DNA of 64,000 nt from Flaccisagitta enflata (GCA_965153355.1 OZ231126.1:111352001-111416000); one strand, 5' to 3'. Positions 45,533 to 56,990 are shown, counted from the first letter of the stretch. The notes: a model not told the origin generated them from the letters alone. Made by a program: numbers and translations.

Positions 45533-45862
45533 ATGAGGTCAGATTGGGGTCACTCGTGACCTTTGACCCCAATTTTGACCCACTTAAAATGAGAAATGAA
45601 AAAAAAGAAGAGTACTTTCTTTTACTACTTTTTTGAGAGGAATCCAAATCTGCAATCAGATTTTGATTTTGACAACTTTGAAATTTTGACCCCTGTGGGG
45701 GATCATACCTTGAACCCCTGACCTTTGACCCCCTTGGTCTTACACTTCCCGAACTTTTTTTGACAAAACAAACATATAGCATTGAAGCTTATGGACAGTT
45801 CTTGAGAATGGTATAACGGAGAAGTGCCAACTGTAAAAAAAACCTTCATAGTCAGTGGCCTA
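45533..45862 (-). repeat. Right terminal inverted repeat of the 6.65-kb element
   Basis: Inverted partner of 39214-39540. Small indels (for example an A run near 45835) distinguish the arms. Confidence 0.88.
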
Positions 45863-46411
45863 CCTAAGGAAAGTTAAAAAATCATCAAAATGGGGTTCAG
45901 GTTCTGCATCTTCAGGATCAACGCCCATCACCTGTCTACCCCTTTTGACTGCCCATCGATTTTTTACAAATGGTAGTTTCTTTCTAATTATCTTGTTTAT
46001 AGTGTCGGCATTATCAAAGGAATTGGCCCATCCTGAGGTTTTAGCCTTAGTGACCTCTCCTTCTAGGTTGATTCTAAACTTTTTAAAGGCTGCCGTGTCC
46101 TCCTGTTTGAGGGCTGCCCCTGTCAAGAGACGGTCTATTATGGCCTGAGCTGAGCGGGCATGATACCCATACTCCTGTTTAAGGTGACGGATTGCCTTTG
46201 TAAGATTTTCCTTGGGGTCACCCTCTCCCTCATAGAGCTCACATATTTTAGCGGCGTTGCCGCTAAAATAATGTTTGAGCTCATAACATTGTTCCTGGGG
46301 GCCTACCTTTGATTCCTCAGTAACTCTCTTAAACCTAAGCAGGGTGGATTTGAAATCTACATTGTGATTTCCATCAAACCTTTGATCGATGGGCAGTCGG
46401 TTGCTTTTCAA
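45863..46411 (-). pseudogene. BEL/Pao gag, N-terminal DUF1759-type part
   Basis: ATG at 46411. It reads about 180 residues with the pattern of the Pao gag N-terminal domain (LKHYFSGNAAKICELYEG, then AIRHLKQEYGYHARSAQAII). The frame ends at the insertion with LTFLR. Its continuation is at 39213 leftwards. The domain forms part of the particle shell. Confidence 0.9.
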
Positions 46412-46498
46412 ATAATCCTAGTTTGATATCTATACAGACAGCGACGATATTCAGCCCACGCTAGTCTTAGTAACCACGTGGTAATTTGCGATCACCGG

Positions 46499-47269
46499 TC
46501 AAGCCCATGTGCGCATGTGCCCATCGGCAGCGGCATCAACTCGTGCGTCGACTTCGTGATCATCTTCATCATCATCATCCTTGCCTTTAACACGGAGGCG
46601 AGCGGCATCTTCAGGGATGTCGATGGCAACATCGTCGTTGTCATCACCGTCAGCAACATCACCGTCATCATCATCACCGTCATCTTTGACAACGCGATTG
46701 TTGTTATCGTCGTTGTCGTTGTCGTCGTTGTCATCTCGTTTGGCGACCAGACGACGGCACGCTTGGAAGACGTGTTTGTGATCTGATTGATTGATTGATT
46801 GGTTGATTAGTTGACTGATTGAACGATGTTTTGATTGCGTTATTTATTTATTTATCTATTTATCACTTTGCTAGTGTGCAAATCTAGTCGAATCAGCTGA
46901 TGAGTCACTTTAGGAGGAATCTGAATTTCTCTTTATTTTGTATCTTTTCTTTTCATTTCTATTTTGTATGGAATCATACTACTTTTACTCACATTTTTGA
47001 AACAAACTCATAAGGATGAAAAGGGCGATGGAGCCAAGGACTGACGCCCACCAAGGCGTGCAGTGGCACTCTGCATCGGTTGAGAGGCGCTGTGGCGCAG
47101 TCCATGCTGCCGTGGACGCCGTTGGCGTGTCGGAAGGCACGAAGAGGGGCGTCGACGAGGTCGCTGCTGCTGCTGCGGGGTCGATCGCCGGTGCTGCTGA
47201 TGCTGCTTTCTCAGCCGAGGCATTGAGGAGCTGAGATCGCTCATTGTAAAGAGTTGTTAGATTTGCCAT
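46499..47269 (-). CDS. Two-exon single-pass membrane protein with acidic tail, unknown
   Basis: Exons 47269-46993 and 46782-46499, GT-AG, phase 1 on both sides, 186 residues. An Ala/Ser/Thr-rich N-terminal region is followed by two nearby Cys (ECHC), a single hydrophobic segment (WWASVLGSIALFILMSLF, about residues 73-90), then, across the junction, a short basic stretch (CRRLVAKR) and a long Asp-rich tail. This basic-then-acidic order after the membrane segment suggests a cytosolic tail. It lies 88 bp upstream of the gag ATG on the same strand. No family recognised. It may be a host gene whose neighbour is the retrotransposon. Confidence 0.5.
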
Positions 47270-48039
47270 GTTTACTAGGAAAATTTGAGATGGTTATTGA
47301 TAGGATTGATATTGATTGATTGATTTCAACTTGAATACGCGTTTTCATTTCAAACGGAGAGTCACTTCTTTCTTCTCATGTATCAATTTATTTTCTCTTT
47401 TCTCTTTTCACGTTATTTCATACAATTGTGAGTGAAATTGGGTTGTGTACAATCATTTGACGGTCTTGGAGGTCGGCCAGAGGTGAAAGTCCCCTGGGGT
47501 ATTGAGTCCCTAGTATTTTAAAGCATAAGTGAGTACCAGGTATCAAGTCCAGGGTGCAAGCAGTTGTGAGTGTAGTACTATGCTGACCGGATAAGAAGTG
47601 AATGATGTAATTAGAGTGACTACTAGGCCCAGTGAGTGTCAGCTAGCCGGGGTGTGAGTCCCCTGGGGTGTAAGGCCCCATACATTGGTTAGTTGGCTTT
47701 ACAAAATAGAAAGATAGGTGTTATTATTGTTGTATCTACCGCTGGGTGGCGGCTGGGGCTTGACGTTCCCAGTGGCAGCCTGTCACTCACCCCTTACTTA
47801 TTTCATAAACATTTGTATAACTTTCATGTTTCCCTTTCAAACTTTTTATATTTCTTGTTCTTGAATTTCACTATTCTTTCTTGTTCTAACTTTGACGTCA
47901 TGTTTTCATTGGTTAACCATTTTACTGTTGATATTTTGTCATTATTTATGTTAATGTCATTAACGCGCGTTTTGTTGTTAAGTTATGTCGTTCCCAGTTA
48001 CTGTTTTTAACGGTTTTATTTGAATTTGTCCTCGGTTCA
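47270..48039. other. Spacer with a duplicated GTCCCCTGGGG motif
   Basis: AGTCCCCTGGGGT occurs at 47489 and 47657 in a wider similar context (followed by AGTCCC or AGGCCCC). The motif can form a small stem (CCCC/GGGG). Repeated tail of GATTGATTGATT near 47305. No gene seen. Confidence 0.5.
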
Positions 48040-48669
48040 GTGTTTTTTGCCGTTCAGTGTAGTGTTGATTCAAAGGCTTTACAAGTCGCATTCTCGCTCT
48101 CTGCACAGGTTGTTCTGCTGGTGTTGGTGGTCTTCGTTATTCTCGCTTTTGGGATTTCTTACGCCGGTGGGACAAAGGCTAAGATTTTATCCAATCAAAA
48201 GCGGTGTACGGCCCTGGTAGAAGGGGCAAACGTTTTGCCTTTTGTTAAGGAGGACGCGTTTTTGATGAAGCTAGATTTGACTGTAGATTTACCGGCAGCA
48301 CTGAATAGGACGTTTGTTGAAGATGGTGAGGGAAAAAACTGTTTTATGACTATTGCAAAAGCTTTTGACTCGGTTTTACGTTTCTTTCACAAAAAGGTGA
48401 TGAGGATAAGAACTGACGGACAAATTCTTGAAAAACATTTACAAATAACCAACCCCAGGAAACGTTCAACTGGTGTGGCAGTGGCTATTGTCATGGGTAT
48501 TGTTAATCTGATAGTCACTGGATCAACATTTGTTTACAATCAGATGCAGTTTGGTGAACTCAAAGAGAGATTAATGAACCAGGAATGTAGTTTTGGTTGT
48601 TGTCTTTGTGATACCGGCAGATTTGATGATCGGTTGCTAGGGAGATCGGATGATTGGACGTTAGGCTGA
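48040..48669 (+). pseudogene. Envelope-like reading frame, truncated
   Basis: Open from 48040 to a stop at 48669 with no early ATG; a splice acceptor (CTCTGCACAG, 48108) may start the exon. A hydrophobic signal-like segment (VVLLVLVVFVILAFGISYA) is followed by a Cys-containing ectodomain with an N-glycosylation site (NRTF), then a furin-type site (NPRKRS) and a glycine-containing hydrophobic stretch (STGVAVAIVMGIVNLIVTGS) resembling a fusion peptide. This layout is that of retroelement or baculovirus-F-like class I envelopes. The protein stops soon after, without a membrane anchor. Assignment is by architecture only. Confidence 0.45.
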
Positions 48670-48752
48670 TCATTATCATCCTCGACTCTTTTCAAACTCA
48701 ACCTCGTATCCATACAAGTCAGGTGGTGGCAGATTAATTTGAACTTTCGTCT

Positions 48753-48764
48753 TAAGGGGGAGAT
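48753..48764 (+). promoter_or_regulatory. Polypurine tract candidate
   Basis: TTAAGGGGGAGAT immediately downstream of the envelope-like frame, where an LTR retroelement has its plus-strand primer. Confidence 0.4.
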
Positions 48765-49540
48765 ATCTATTGACAATCTTTTACTCTTAAATCTTTCATC
48801 TTTAAGACTTTAATTCCGATTTTCACTTGATCTTTTCTTCCTTTCTGCGCGACCGGCAATACACTGAAAACGCGGTTTTTTTAAGACGAAATTCAAAACG
48901 TCTTTTCATCCTGTCACTAACCATCGGGACCTGTCATTAACAAACAGGACCTTTCACTAACCATCACTAACCATCCATGAACTAACAAAAATCGAATTAC
49001 TATAAAAAATTCTATTTTCTCGTTGACTAAACACAGTTGAACGCGTATAAGCTTCTACATTCAAAGAATAAAAGAATACTTCCCTCAAAAGAAAAAGACA
49101 ATCGCATTTTGAAATTAAAAAGAAATAAAAGTACGTCATTAAAAAGAGAAGAATCAAGAGTTTTTATGGTCGAAAAATCCCTCAGGGCCGTTGCCCGGAA
49201 AAGAAAGAAAAAAAGTGAAAGTAGAAAAAAAGTAACAATCGCATAAAGAAGACTCGTGTTTTGTGTCATCTCGTTGCTAAGGAAACAAAAGACAAAGTAA
49301 TTTTCTCCTTCGTTTTTACGTGTTAACGGCGTGGAAAGGCCGAAAGTCGTGAAAGACAAGGAAAGAAAATAAAACAAAGAGTTGGTTTAAAATAAAACAA
49401 CGAAACTAAACTGAGAAAAACAGATAGTAAACAAAGAAACTTAACAAAAACAAAACAGTCCGTTTTGGTATCCTTTCATCATTGGAATAAAACTTTTTTA
49501 AGGACGATAAAAAAGAATCTGAGTGAAAAAAAGGATTAAG
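48765..49540 (+). repeat. LTR-like segment with promoter and polyadenylation signals
   Basis: Lies between the polypurine tract and the gag-like ATG. It contains ACTATAAAAAATTC (TATA type, 48998), CTAACCATC repeats at 48917-48975, AATAAAAG (49067) and ends near TGGTGCAACC (49541), which could be a primer site. No second copy is present in the window, so LTR identity is unproven. Confidence 0.35.
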
Positions 49541-49553
49541 TGGTGCAACCAAA

Positions 49554-49872
49554 ATGGTTGTTACCACAAGATCGCGCTCGCGAGGACGACGGTTGGACGA
49601 CCCGTTGGAGGAGGAGGCGCCGGCGGCGGCAACGAAGATAGCGGCGGCACAGAGTCTGGCCAACTTAGCGCCAAACGGTATCGACTTGGAGCCAGACGGA
49701 GCCTTCAATATTCGGCGGGTTAAGTCTCTTCAGGCCGGTTTGGAACGTGGAGTCGACACGGCGGTGGCGATGGAGACTGGAGGTGACGATGTTGTTGGAG
49801 ATGGTGAGATTGGAGCGGCGGCAGCCAGCATCAGAGGGGCGGCGGAGAGAATAGGAGGTGCGGCCGCAGATC
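49554..49872 (+). CDS. Gag-like N-terminal reading frame, cut by the assembly gap
   Basis: ATG at 49554. The beginning (MVVTTRSRSRGRRLDD) has the Arg/Ser-rich start seen in many retroelement gag proteins, followed by Ala/Gly-rich sequence up to the N run. Continuation unknown. Confidence 0.35.
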
Positions 49873-49882
49873 NNNNNNNNNN
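49873..49882. other. Assembly gap (10 N)
   Basis: Ten undetermined bases. The sequence to the right is a noisy tandem repeat unrelated to the reading frame on the left. Confidence 1.
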
Positions 49883-50690
49883 CACCTATCAAGCTCTTAG
49901 GCCTATCTCAGCTCTATCCACCAATAACCACCACAGCCCACCATCACACTATTTCTAAAAGACCACCTCTCAAGCTCTTGGGCCTATCTCAACTCTATCC
50001 ACCCATAACCACCCACCTTCCCACCATCCACTGGCCCTAAATGACCACCTATCAGCTCTTAGGCCTATCTCAACTCTATCATACAACCACCACCTTCACC
50101 ATCACTGGCCCTAATGACCACCTATCAAGCTCTTCATTCCTCTCCAACTCTATCCACCACAACCACCACCTTCACCCATCACACTGAACCTAAATGACCA
50201 CCTATCAAGCTCTTGGGCCTATCTCAACTCCATCCACCATAACCACCACAACTTCACCATCACACTGGCCCTAAATGACCACCTATCAAGCTCTTGGGCC
50301 TGTCTCAACTCTATCCACCCCATAACCCACCACCTTCCACCATCACACTGGCCCTAAAGTGTGCCTATCAGCTCTTAGGCCTATCTCAACTCTATCCACC
50401 CATAACCACCACCTTCACCCATCACACTGGCCCTATTAGTGCCTATAAAGGCTCTTGGGCCTGCTCTCAGCTCTATCACCATAACCACCACCTTCCACCC
50501 TCACTGGCCTAAAATGACACCTATCAAGCTCTTAGGGCCTATCTCCAACTCTATCACCATAACCACACCTTCCACCCATCACTGGCCTAAATGTTACCTA
50601 TCAAGCTCTTGGGCCTATCTCAACTCTATCTTCTAACCACCACCTTCCACCATCACACTAGCACTAAATGACCACCTATCAAGCTCTTAG
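49883..50690. repeat. Tandem repeat of 75-80 bp, about ten copies, indel-rich
   Basis: Unit contains CACCTATCAAGCTCTTAGGC and CTATCTCAACTCTATCCACC. The copies differ mainly by one-base insertions and deletions in homopolymers. Confidence 0.95.
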
Positions 50691-51145
50691 GCCCGTCAAA
50701 CGCCAGTCAACGTCCCTCCCACCTCCGCATTTGAGTTTTGATTATAAATCATGTCAAGCCATATTCTCTGAACTTAAGGGAATTATCATGATTTCAGTAA
50801 TTAATGAGTTTGAAAAAGCTAAGGGCAGACATGTCGAAAAAATTCTGAATTTTGGTACAAAACGTATCATCTCTTTTTAATATGTTTTTCTGTCAAGAAA
50901 TCTCTCTTTAACTCAACATTGAATTACTATAAGGCGGCAATATGCAAATATCTTTGAAGAAACCATCTTGTTTCATATAATGGTTCTCTCCTTAAAGAAA
51001 ATCTTTTCAATTTCTTAATAGTCGCAAAAGCGTTAGATGGTCAGTGGTACCCGTTGCCCCTATGTGAGTGTATGTGGGTGTGAGGTGGTTAGAGGGGCAG
51101 CGGCCCCGAAGGAGCCGATGACCTATGCTGTTTTTATTTGGGCCT
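50691..51145. other. Non-coding spacer
   Basis: A short open frame (50731-50880) has no recognisable feature. Nothing else seen. Confidence 0.5.
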
Positions 51146-51159
51146 CAAGGATGAAATTA

Positions 51160-51306
51160 AGGTCTGGAGGCTGGAATTGGGGCCTTGAGGCTGGAATTGG
51201 GTCCTTGAGGCTGGGATTTGAGCTTCGAGGCTGGGATTTGAGCTTCGTGGCTGGGATTTGAGCTTCAAGGCTGGGATTTGAGCTTCAAGGCTGAGATTTG
51301 AGCTTC
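51160..51306. repeat. 20-bp tandem repeat GAGGCTGGGATTTGAGCTTC, seven copies
   Basis: Early units read GAGGCTGGAATTGGGGCCTT; later units are more uniform. It resembles in style the AGAGCTGATTTGAGG repeats inside the 6.65-kb element. Confidence 0.95.
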
Positions 51307-52130
51307 GAACAGAAATACTACTTAAGAATATCTATCAAACGCCAGCAAGCTGAAATTTGTGTCGTTTTTTCGTTTAGCCGTAATGTTTTTTCAAAGATTT
51401 AAATATGTCAACCTTAAGATTTTTAAGGAAAATTGACTTTTTTGGCAAAAACCATCCGTAGGGTATTTAGTTCTGGGAGTCCCAAGCTGTCCCAGAGGCT
51501 TTGCAACCCAAATACATCATAGTTAACATATATCATGGCCAGAAAGACTGAATCCACTGAACTTTGGCGAACTTTCATTTGACAGGTAGGGTTGGCGACA
51601 AAAAAGGGGCTATCTTTATCTCTATTTTCACCATGAAAAATCAATTTTCTCAAAAACTACTCGTTAAAAATCTATGAAATTTTTAACAGAGATATTACTT
51701 AAAAATATCTATCAAATGCTACCAAACTGAAAATTGTGACTTTATTCATTTAGCCGTAATCTTTTTTCAAAGATTTAAATTTGTCAACCTAAAGATTTTT
51801 AGGCAAAATTGACCTTTTTGGCAAAAACCATTCGTAGGGTGTTTAGTTCTGGGAGTCCCAAGCTGTCCCAAAGGCTATGAGACCCAAATACATCATAGTT
51901 AAGATATATCAAGGCCAGAAAGACTGAATCCACTGAACTTTCACGAACTTTCATTTGACAGGTAGGGGTGGCGACAAAATGGGCATATTTTTTTCCTTAT
52001 TTTCAAAAAGAAAAATCAATTTTCTCAAAAACTACTCGACAAAAATCTTTGAAATTTTTACCCAAGATACTACTAAAAAATATCTATCGAACGCCACCAA
52101 GCAGGAAATTGTGACTTTATTCTTTAGCCT
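51307..52130. repeat. Satellite with ~375-bp monomer, two full copies and a partial one
   Basis: The landmark ATCTATCAAACGCC recurs at 51331, 51707 and 52081. The monomers share further blocks (CTGGGAGTCCCAAGCTGTCC, GACTGAATCCACTGAACTTT). Confidence 0.9.
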
Positions 52131-52340
52131 CAACAAATTGATAAAGATTAAAATATTTTGCCCAATATTAGTGAAAAAAATACCCTTACTCGGGAGTACA
52201 GTTCCAGCTGCTAAAAGCATATTACGGCCACCAGACCCAAATTATGGCCTGAACTGTTCATCAAACCATATAACTAGGTGACCTGAACCATAAAAAGGAA
52301 AATTTGAGTGATTGCTTTCTGGGCCTAAATGCTTGATATG

Positions 52341-52431
<91 letters not shown>

Positions 52432-52810
52432 GCGTGTTGCAGGACTTAGATTAAAATGGACAATCATGCTTTTAACGGGCCACTCGGTCGCTCACTGCGT
52501 TCGTTTGCTCGCCCCATTTACTCCACTCACTTGCTTCACTTAGCTTAGCTTGCTTTGCTCGATCGCTCCGTTCATAGGCTTATTCACTCATTTCGCTCAC
52601 TCCCTCATGAGATGGTTGAAATTCATTTTGTGTTCTCACTGTAAATGCATTTGACGATAATGAACACTTTTTTGTTGTCACAAGAAACACGCCAAGTTGT
52701 AGTTTTTGCAGTTGTTTTTGTCGTTGTTGTTGTTGTTTTCGCGGTACACAAAAATGAATGTACAATTTTACGTAGACAGGGGCAATATGGCGGGGGGTGG
52801 GGGCTTAAAG
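52131..52810. other. Non-coding, with a (CT)n array at 52342-52428
   Basis: After the array comes a stretch of CGCTCACT and TTGCTTCGCTC-like short repeats (52480-52610), then (CAA/TTG)n near 52700-52735. No gene seen. Confidence 0.6.
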
Positions 52811-52870
52811 TAGGCCACTGACTATGGGATAAAAGTCATTTCTCCGTTGTACCATTCTCAAGTACTGACC
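52811..52870 (+). repeat. Solo end of the 6.65-kb element family
   Basis: TAGGCCACTGACTATGGGAT and the following 40 bases match the terminal inverted repeat at 39214; similarity stops near ACTGACCA. Confidence 0.85.
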
Positions 52871-53201
52871 ATAAAGCCTGGGCGATTCTGACTTTTTCTT
52901 AACTATACGATTTACTTTACAATTTAGCTAACTATTGGGGCGATTCCAATACTATACAATACAACACAATACAGTATCGGGGTACAATACCCCATCAATA
53001 CCCAATACCCATTACCCAATCAATACACAAAGAAAAGTTCATCATTTAATAAATAGTAAAATTTCAATGAAAGATGTGCTATTAACTAAGTGCTCTCGTG
53101 AATCAGTTAGGTTTAATTCAAACATGATCATTGATTCTACAAAACACATTGTTGTGGTATGTTTGGGATATTTGCAATTCAATGAGCTGAAAATTCTATT
53201 C
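52871..53201. other. Non-coding, with ATACCCA/ACAATAC short repeats
   Basis: Low-complexity CAATAC and TACCCAA units at 52950-53030. Nothing else seen. Confidence 0.5.
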
Positions 53202-53203
53202 TA

Positions 53204-53611
53204 CTACTCGACTCAATAAAAAAGCCGCACTTTTAACTGGCAAATTGTCATACTGAATTTCAAAAAAATTAAATAAAATCTGAGACTATTAGAAAACTCT
53301 TGAAAAGATTTTTCATTTGGCTCTAATCTGGCAATTCTAACTTTATTTGTTCAGAAATGGCATAAGAATGAGTAAAAACATTGCTATAATCAGTTTGTAA
53401 TCCCATTGAAAAATAAGTATTTCTTCAAAAGAGAGGATAACTTTGACAAGCTCTAGCTCCTAAACAATATGAGATACAGATCTGGGATTGGTCTAGAATG
53501 AAAGAAAATTTGAAAATCTTTCAATTGACTTCAACTGAAAAATGTTCAAATGATGTGCTTTTCTCATTGATCAACTGAAAATAGGGTGCAGCTTTTTTTT
53601 GAGTCGAGTAG
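53204..53611. mobile_element. 408-bp MITE of mariner type (TA duplication)
   Basis: Ends CTACTCGACTCAATAAAAAA and, inverted, CTACTCGACTCAAAAAAAAG, about 30 bp of terminal inverted repeat, flanked by TA on both sides (53202-53203, 53612-53613). No coding capacity. TA target duplication fits Tc1/mariner transposases acting in trans. Confidence 0.85.
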
Positions 53612-53613
53612 TA

Positions 53614-54264
53614 CCAGGCACTTTTATATGATGATGAAGGTCTAAGTAGACAACCATGTGTCTAAAAACTCAAGAACACCTGGCGCCTAGCACTCTCTCT
53701 CTCTCTCTCTCTCTCTCTGGTTACTTTGCACGAAGAAAACAATGACAAAGTCGACACCATTTCATTGCCCTCATCGAGGAGAGAGAGAGAGAGAGAGAGC
53801 GTCTGGCCCTGAGCCCGCTCAACCCCGTTCTGCGCGCGCCCGAATCCCCCCTTTTCGATACGAGTCTCTCCTCTTTTTCTTCTTCTTCTACATTTTACCG
53901 GCTCGAAGCCTTTATAAGCGACGATGATTCTCTTTCTTTACGCATTCATGCCCCCCGATTCTCTGTACACGATCTTCTGGAGATTTTGCGTCATCATTTC
54001 ATGAATAAACCGGACTTCAGGCCTATCTTGGTCTCCTTTCTTTTCATTTGAGTTACTCTTCTTTGAGGCTAGGATCAAATCCGTCGGACATCACGACCTC
54101 AAAAGACAGCGTAACCCGTGGCGCCGCACTGTGGGACGATCTATGCCTTCAACTAATTTCCCCCTGGACAAATGAATCGCGGAAATTAAGAAGGCCACCA
54201 CCCCGGACGAAAATTTCAACCCCCTGGACGATCGGACCTCGAATTTCTGAAGGCCTGAACCCTC
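53614..54264. other. Non-coding, short CT and GA arrays
   Basis: CT at 53693-53719 and GA at 53779-53799. A TATA-like TTTATAAGCG at 53910. No supported gene. Confidence 0.5.
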
Positions 54265-54482
54265 CCCCCCTTTAAGAGAGTACAGCACTCTGTCTCTCTC
54301 CCTCTCTTAGAAAGAGTACAGCACTCTGTCTCTCCCCCCCTTAAAGAGATACAGCACTCTGTGTCTCTCCCTCTCTTAAAAAGAGTACAGCACTCTGTCC
54401 CTCCCCCCCCTTAAAGAGATACAGCACTCTGTGTCTCTCCCTCTCTTAAAGAGAGTACAGCACTCTGTCTCTCTCCCTCATC
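54265..54482. repeat. Tandem repeat built on AGAGTACAGCACTCT
   Basis: Six units with the hairpin-forming core AGAGTACAGCACTCT (or AGATACAGCACTCT), alternating with CT-rich or C-run spacers. Confidence 0.92.
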
Positions 54483-54690
54483 GTAAACACGGCATCAACG
54501 TAGCTTAGTCAAGCTAAGCTCAAGGATCAGGAAAGTATAATCTTGAGTCGGTAAAAACCCGAGTCAAGATCATTGAGTAAGTATTTTTGTTCTCATTTCT
54601 TTTTTTCTTCTTCTTCATTTTTCTCTTTCTTTCATTTTCTTTCTTTTTTCTTTTTTTTTTCTTTCTTTTGTTCTTTTTTCTTTCTTTCCT

Positions 54691-54692
<2 letters not shown>

Positions 54693-54774
<82 letters not shown>
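54693..54774. repeat. (CT)n array
   Basis: Preceded by TTTCTTT-rich sequence following a GTAAGT splice-donor-like site at 54570. Confidence 0.95.
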
Positions 54775-54776
<2 letters not shown>

Positions 54777-54868
54777 GGATTTTTTTTTTTCGCCGGGTCG
54801 TTTTTTTCTCAACGAAGAAATACACTGGAAATCTCAAGACAAAAAAAAGCAAAAAAAAAGTGGAAGAA

Positions 54869-55335
54869 GAAACGTGGGCAACCTGTCACTCTGAGGCCAA
54901 CCTATGCCTCCGATATGCTGGGCATGTTTGATGCCATGCCCAGCCCATTCCCTGCCCATGCCCAGAGGATATCATCCAACAAAAACGTCCCACCCCACCT
55001 GGTCCTAAAATAAGTCTGGATCAAAATCTGGAACGATAACTGATAAAGCTCAGCTGAGTGGAATGAGCTGGATAAGTAGGCCGTGATTTGACTTCATTGC
55101 GTACACGACAATGTTCAACTTGGAGCCGGTCCCAGTTCTCTATCAAATTGGTAAGTAGCTTTCATTTTGTTTCTTTCATCCTTTCTTTCTTCTTTTCTTT
55201 CTTTGTTTCTTTGTTTTTTGTTTCTTTGTTTGTTTCTTTTCTTCTTTTTTTCTTTCTTTCTTCTTTGTTTTTCTCTTGCTTTTTCATCTCTCTTTTCTGT
55301 TTGTCTGTCTGTCTGTCTCTGTCTCTGTCTCTCTC

Positions 55336-55424
<89 letters not shown>

Positions 55425-55918
55425 CATTTGCTCGCTCGCTCTCGAAGGACCGACTGACCGTCCGACCGACGGACACGGCCAGTTGTGGAAGAACTTCGTA
55501 ACTGGAAATCTCAAAACATAATCGTCTTATTCAAAAGGCCCAAAACCTAGAAACGAAAAATAGTAATGCATTAACGATGCATTAACGATGCAGTAACGCT
55601 GCATTGATGGAAAACACGACCCAGGACCTCGAAGCAAATATCAATGCATTAACGATGCAGTAAAGCTGCATTAATGAAAAGCGCGGAATCAATGCAAACG
55701 CGGAAGAAGCGTACACGGCATTAACGGAAAACACGGCATTAGCGATGCTCGCGGCATTAACAATGCTTACGGCATCAACATAAACACGGCATTAACGTAA
55801 GAGTCCCGTGAAAAGAAATACACGACGAAATCTTGAGGAAGAAAATAAAAAGGAGGAAAAATAATTTTCCTCTAATTTTCGAGAAAAAAAATAAACAAAC
55901 AATTAAACTGAAAAAAAA
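54869..55918 (+). repeat. First copy of a ~1.05-kb tandem module with exon-like segment and CT array
   Basis: Order: ACGTGGGCAACCTGTCACTC, a CCCATGCCC-rich part, a coding-like segment with YTTMFNLEPVPVLYQIG ending at a GTAAGT donor (55152), a TTTC and CT array (55340-55421), a GACCGACGGACACGGCCAGT tail (retroposon-like), then CATTAACG-type repeats. The second copy starts at 55919. Confidence 0.75.

Positions 55919-56990
<1,072 letters not shown>

Larger units (their letters stand above)
39214..45862. mobile_element. 6.65-kb element with ~330-bp terminal inverted repeats, 7-bp target duplication
   Basis: The ends TAGGCTACTGACTATG and (inverted) TAGGCCACTGACTATG start long inverted repeats covering about 39214-39540 and 45533-45862, around 90% alike by eye. 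The flanks are CCTAAGG on both sides. Removing the element and one duplicate restores the gag frame. The interior holds a broken ORF with a PIN-like motif and a CXC domain, nested repeats and two retroposon-like ends. I cannot place it in a named superfamily. Confidence 0.88.
33265..46411 (-). mobile_element. BEL/Pao LTR retrotransposon, twice interrupted
   Basis: Reading leftwards: DUF1759-type gag start (46411), zinc knuckles, aspartic protease, reverse transcriptase, RNase H and integrase (stop at 33265). Two later insertions (39214-45862 and 34988-35691) lie inside it. LTRs were not identified. Stops and shifts in the protease and between RT and RNase H show a dead copy. Confidence 0.9.

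Noticed and set aside
46478-46786. + strand hydrophobic frame with Ile/Val repeats
   Set aside because: It is the antisense of the Asp-rich tail of the spliced - strand membrane protein, which has matching splice phases.
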